From NCBI GenBank assembly GCA_029817715.1, contig JARUPY010000252.1:2914001-2978000 (forward strand): DNA of 64,000 nucleotides, given 5' to 3'. Position 1 is the stretch's first letter. Every line of letters starts with the position of its first letter. Below, piece by piece: positions 60,546 through 64,000 of the stretch. Position numbers and translations under genes: made by a program. The notes beneath the pieces were generated by a model. It was given only the letters and a program-made list of their open reading frames with translations. It made no database searches and was not told where the DNA came from. The DNA is from Melastoma dodecandrum (Eukaryota; Streptophyta; Magnoliopsida; Myrtales; Melastomataceae).

Positions 60546-62264
60546 ATGGTTCCACAACTGGATTCAGCTTCAATCATCACCACTTGCAAGGATGCAGCTG
60601 GTATCGCTGGTCTGTTCAAACTCTCGTGTTCCCCTTAACCCTTTTCCTTCTGTTTCCCTTTTCCTTCTGTTTCTCTGTTTTCTTCCTCCTTCCTCCTGAT
60701 GGCCTGGTCTCTCTCTCTTCTGGGTTTGGATGTACAATGTATTGCCTGCCTCGACGATTCTCAAGAATAACTCGGGGCCATGGATGAAACCCCTACTGGG
60801 ATTCTTGCTTTCTTTTTGTTGCTGGACTTTCTTCCCTTAATTGCAGAGGCAGTGCCCCTGCCCCTCTTTCCCATTGACCCAGTCCCAAGGGGGTGTTTGC
60901 TGCTAGTTGTGAGAGCTGAAAGTCTGGGCATTGCATCATGATTTTGCCTCGTGACAGTTTGAAATGCACAAAACTGTGCTTCCATGGAGCTGGGTTGCGG
61001 CTTGTTTGATTTATTGGATGCCTGATACTGAGAAAAGAAAAGGAAAACAAAAAACAGCTGATGCTTGGGTGATTCATTTCGAGTACCCATCCTGATTAGG
61101 ACGACTACGATTTTCTTACCTTTGCCTGCAGCCTTTTTGTTAATTAATTATTAATTTCTACCACAACCATAAAAGGAAACTCTGATTATAATTTCCCTCG
61201 CCACCCATTTCGTTGCAGGAAACGTCTTTGCATTTGGCCTATTTGTTTCGCCCATGTAAGCGGTGGTCCCTGTTGTGGTACTTTCTGGATTTTTTGGGTC
61301 TCCTGCACTTGTTAATATCCACTTTCCTGTATTATCAGCCCTACATTCAGAAGAATCATGAGAAATCAATCCACGGAGCAGTTCTCAGGGTTACCATACA
61401 TATATGCCCTCCTGAACTGCTTGATTACAATGTGGTACGGCACGCCTCTTGTATCCAGCAACAACACGTTGGTCTTGTCGGTCAATTTCGCGGGCGCCCT
61501 CTTTCAGTTGGTTTATATAGCCCTCTACATATTTTATGCAGACAAGAACGTAAAGGTCAACCGGAAACCCAGTGTGTCAGCAGTCATATTTATATAATCA
61601 GCCTGGCTTAAAGATAGTATGCTCCAACAACTGTATGTTTCTGGTGCAGGTCAGAATTGGCGGATTGTTCCTGGCAGATCTTTGTGTATTTGGGATCGTC
61701 GTGGGCGGGAGCTTGCAAATAGGAGACCTGTCATTGCGCAGAACTGTTGTTGGTGTTTTGAGCTGTGTCGCTCTCATCTCAATGTTTGCTTCCCCATTGT
61801 TTATCATTGTGAGTTTGCCAGAACCTTTCATCACATTTGTATGTTGGATGTATGCCTCCACTGCATGGAATCGAGAAATCTGACGATGGATTGTTTCTCA
61901 GAATTTGGTGATACGTACCAAGAGTGTCGAGTTCATGCCGTTTTATCTATCTTTGTCGACGTTTCTCATGAGCGCGTCTTTCTTCATTTATGGTCTCCTC
62001 AATGAAGATCCCTTTGTCTGTGTAAGATTATTTCTAACCCCTATTGCTGCTTCTACTGTTTTGCTTCCTAGAAAACCTTTTATGTTGGCCTGTGAATGCC
62101 TAATGTTTCTGTTTCTGCATATCCTTCTCTGGCTACAGATCCCGAACGGACTGGGCAGTCTTCTGGGCCTGACACAACTGGTGTTGTATTTCCACTTCAA
62201 GCGTAAAGGGATGGAAGTCCTGAGGGAGGAACCGTTGATAGAATCATATGAGCGATCTGTATAG
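60546..62264 (+). CDS. SWEET2: SWEET bidirectional sugar transporter (SWEET2-like)
   Basis: SWEETs pass sugars down their gradient across membranes; the clade I member SWEET2 sits on the vacuole in Arabidopsis and limits glucose loss from roots. Six exons (60546-60609, 61219-61255, 61339-61555, 61650-61808, 61902-62021, 62139-62264) join in frame to 240 residues. The two MtN3 repeats are visible: AGNVFAFGLFVSPIPTFRRI with STEQFSGLPYIYALLNCLIT and MWYGTP, then SCVALISMFASPLFIINLVI with RTKSVEFMPFYLSLSTFLMS and ASFFIYGLLNEDPF, then IPNGLGSLLGLTQLVLYF. Seven membrane helices are expected. The start MVPQLDSASIITTCKDAAG is the first ATG of the exon. Confidence 0.95.
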
Positions 62265-62976
62265 CCGCAAAATTGCAAGATGAGATACATACAATCGTTA
62301 AATTCGATATTTTTTGTACACAATTATCATCCCCACGTTGTGTATAGGATTGTTTGGTGGGAAGCCTCTAGTCCCAGATGCAATTTGTAGATCATACTCC
62401 TGAGCTGCAAACGGACGATCCCTTTTACGGAAAGAATACCATTGTTTCCCCAGTTTGATGAATAAAGGCATTGGGAATTTAAGGTGCGTGCTGTTATGAT
62501 ATTTGCTCTAACTGGATTCTTCCTATAAGGGAAGCGCAGCACCCATAGGATTGTTGGACTTCTTCGACTGAAATGTGCTCTTCTCGGCCGCTTGTGCTGA
62601 GGGGGGAAGCATTGCAGACCTGGTCGACAGAGATGGGATTCGATATGTATCCTGATTTGGCAGAAGGTTATGGTCAATCAGGATGGGGGATGTCTTCATT
62701 GCATGAAATTATGCAACGCAATGCAGCATCAGAATGCTAAAAACCAAGTAACCCGAAAGACGGAATAGTGTGTGTGTGTGTGTGTTGGGGAGTCCATTTT
62801 CCAGGAAGTAATATAAGAGTCGGAGGAGAAGTCACGAGTCCAATCCGCAAAAAGCTTCAAACTTGGGAGGGCCCATTCGGGTGAAAGTGCGAGGGGGATT
62901 GATCAAGGATTTTAGGGTTTATCGTCTGAGTTTTGTTGAATTGAATCCGTTTGTTTTGGAGATTTTTTCTCGCATA
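62265..62976. other. SWEET2-like 3' flank and FLX-like gene promoter
   Basis: A (GT)9 microsatellite lies at 62768-62785, about 200 bases before the FLX-like ATG. No gene is seen. Confidence 0.5.
62768..62785. repeat. (GT)9 microsatellite
   Basis: A perfect GT run in the promoter or leader of the FLX-like gene. Confidence 0.9.
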
Positions 62977-64000
62977 ATGTCGGGAAGGAATCGCGGCGGT
63001 CCGCCCCTCCCGCCGAAAGGCAGTTCCCATCATTCCCGGGAACCTCCTCCGCCCATCCGTGGCCTTCCACCCCCCAATCGCGGCCTTCCTCCGCCGATCC
63101 GTGACCTTCCTCCTCCTCCTCCTCCCGTCAGAGAACTCCCTTTCCCCCGTGGCCTCGGTCCAGTTCCCCATCCCGCTTTAGTCGGAGATTTGCGAGATTC
63201 ACGTGGGGTTGGTCCGGGGCGTCTCCCGCCTCATCCCGCGGTCCTCGAGGAGAGCCTTGCTGCCCAGCACGAAGAAATTCATGGGCTTTTGGTGGATAAT
63301 CAGGGGCTGGCCGCCACCCACGTTGCCCTCAAGCAGGAACTGGAAGCAGCCCAGTATGAGTTGCAAAGGATGGTGAAGATCTCCGAGTCCTTACATGCTG
63401 AGAAGGATCAGCAGATGCGGGAGTTGTATGACAAGTCTGTGAGATTAGAAGTGGATCTTCGGGAGGTGGAGTCCATGAAGGCCGAGCTTTCCCGAGTTAA
63501 TGCGGATATCAAGGAGCTCACTTCTGCAAGGCAGGAGGTCATGGGACAGGTGCAGGCTATGAGCCAGGATTTGGCTAGGATGACCGCGGATCTTCAACAG
63601 GTGCCAGCCCTACGCTCGGAGATTGATAACATGAAGCAGGAAGTGCAGCGGGCAAGGTGATTATTTTGTCGCGGACTGTTCTGTTTTTCTAGGAAGAGCT
63701 GTTTTTCTTATAGCTGAAATTCTTTACAAATTATTGCTTGGATCTAGAGCTGCTATAGAGTATGAGAAGAAAGGAAGTGCAGAGAATTACGAGCATGGTC
63801 AGATGATGGAACAGAATTTGGTCTCCATGGCACGAGAATTGGAGAAGCTTCGGGCAGAGATTGCTAATTCAGAAAAACGAGCAAGAACCGGTGTTGCCGT
63901 TGGTAATCCCCGAATTGTGATCTGTCTAGTTGGTTAAAATCTGCTGTTTGTGTTCCTCTGCTGTCGCTTCTATCCTTTATCATGGCTACAAAAATTTCGT
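62977..64000 (+). CDS. FLXL1: FLX-like coiled-coil protein, 5' part
   Basis: FLX and its relatives are coiled-coil proteins; FLX helps FRIGIDA activate the floral repressor FLC. Two exons are in the window (62977-63656 and 63748-63902), and the gene continues past the right edge. The N-terminus MSGRNRGGPPLPPKG is followed by a proline-rich run of repeated GLPPP-type units. A long coiled coil begins near VLEESLAAQHEEIHGLLVDN and LAATHVALKQELEAAQYELQ, then EKDQQMRELYDKSVRLEVDL and REVESMKAEL. The frame is open upstream to 62863, but MSGRNR is the family start. Assignment to FLX-like 1 rather than 2 or 3 is not firm. Confidence 0.88.

Overview
This is a gene-dense stretch of nuclear DNA from a flowering plant, most likely a eudicot with a compact genome. 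The evidence is GT-AG introns (with a few GC-AG candidates) and plant-only families: SPA, SBP-box, CLE, BZR1/BES1, DOG1, DUF641/GIL1, DUF247, SWEET and Ole e 1. I count 22 protein-coding genes or partial genes plus one gene remnant in 64 kb, with one obvious non-autonomous transposon-like hairpin. The species cannot be fixed from the sequence alone.

Layout. 0-12.5 kb: the 3' half of a SPA light-signalling gene (+), a short gene for a protein with an acidic tail (+), the methionine-salvage enzyme DEP1 (-), a 3-hydroxyacyl-CoA dehydrogenase (HBDH-like, -), and a small SBP-box gene (+) with a miR156 target site directly after its stop. 12.5-18 kb: sparse, with one MAKR/BKI1-like gene. 18-28 kb: a Pumilio RNA-binding protein (+), a UBTD-type small protein (-) and an NHL-repeat membrane protein (-). 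28-33 kb: a 0.5 kb inverted-repeat element and a DUF641/GIL1-type gene with a probable long leader intron. 33-46 kb: a PPR protein (-), a pathogen-related protein (-), a DOG1-domain protein (+), an intronless PNGase A-type protein (+), an Ole e 1-like secreted protein (+), a GT31 galactosyltransferase (-) and a CLE peptide gene (-). 46-64 kb: KU70 (+), a 5'-truncated DUF247 remnant (-), a BEH4-like BZR1-family factor (+), NADK3-like NAD(H) kinase (-), SWEET2-like sugar carrier (+) and the 5' part of an FLX-like coiled-coil gene (+) that runs off the right edge.

The genes are not an operon or a pathway cluster. From memory of Arabidopsis locus numbers, many of them (SPA3, HBDH, SPL5, an NHL protein, a DUF641 protein, PNGase A, a GT31 enzyme, SWEET2, FLX-like 1) lie within roughly At3g147xx-At3g153xx or its chromosome 1 duplicate, so the window looks like a conserved ancestral block with other genes interleaved. 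I see no evidence for an undescribed multi-gene system. The most interesting points are local: competing GC/GT splice donors in the SPA gene, a GC-AG intron in DEP1, a cysteine in the basic DNA-binding region of the BEH4-like factor, the miR156 site, the CLE gene, the hairpin element, and a few short open frames with promoter-like sequence.
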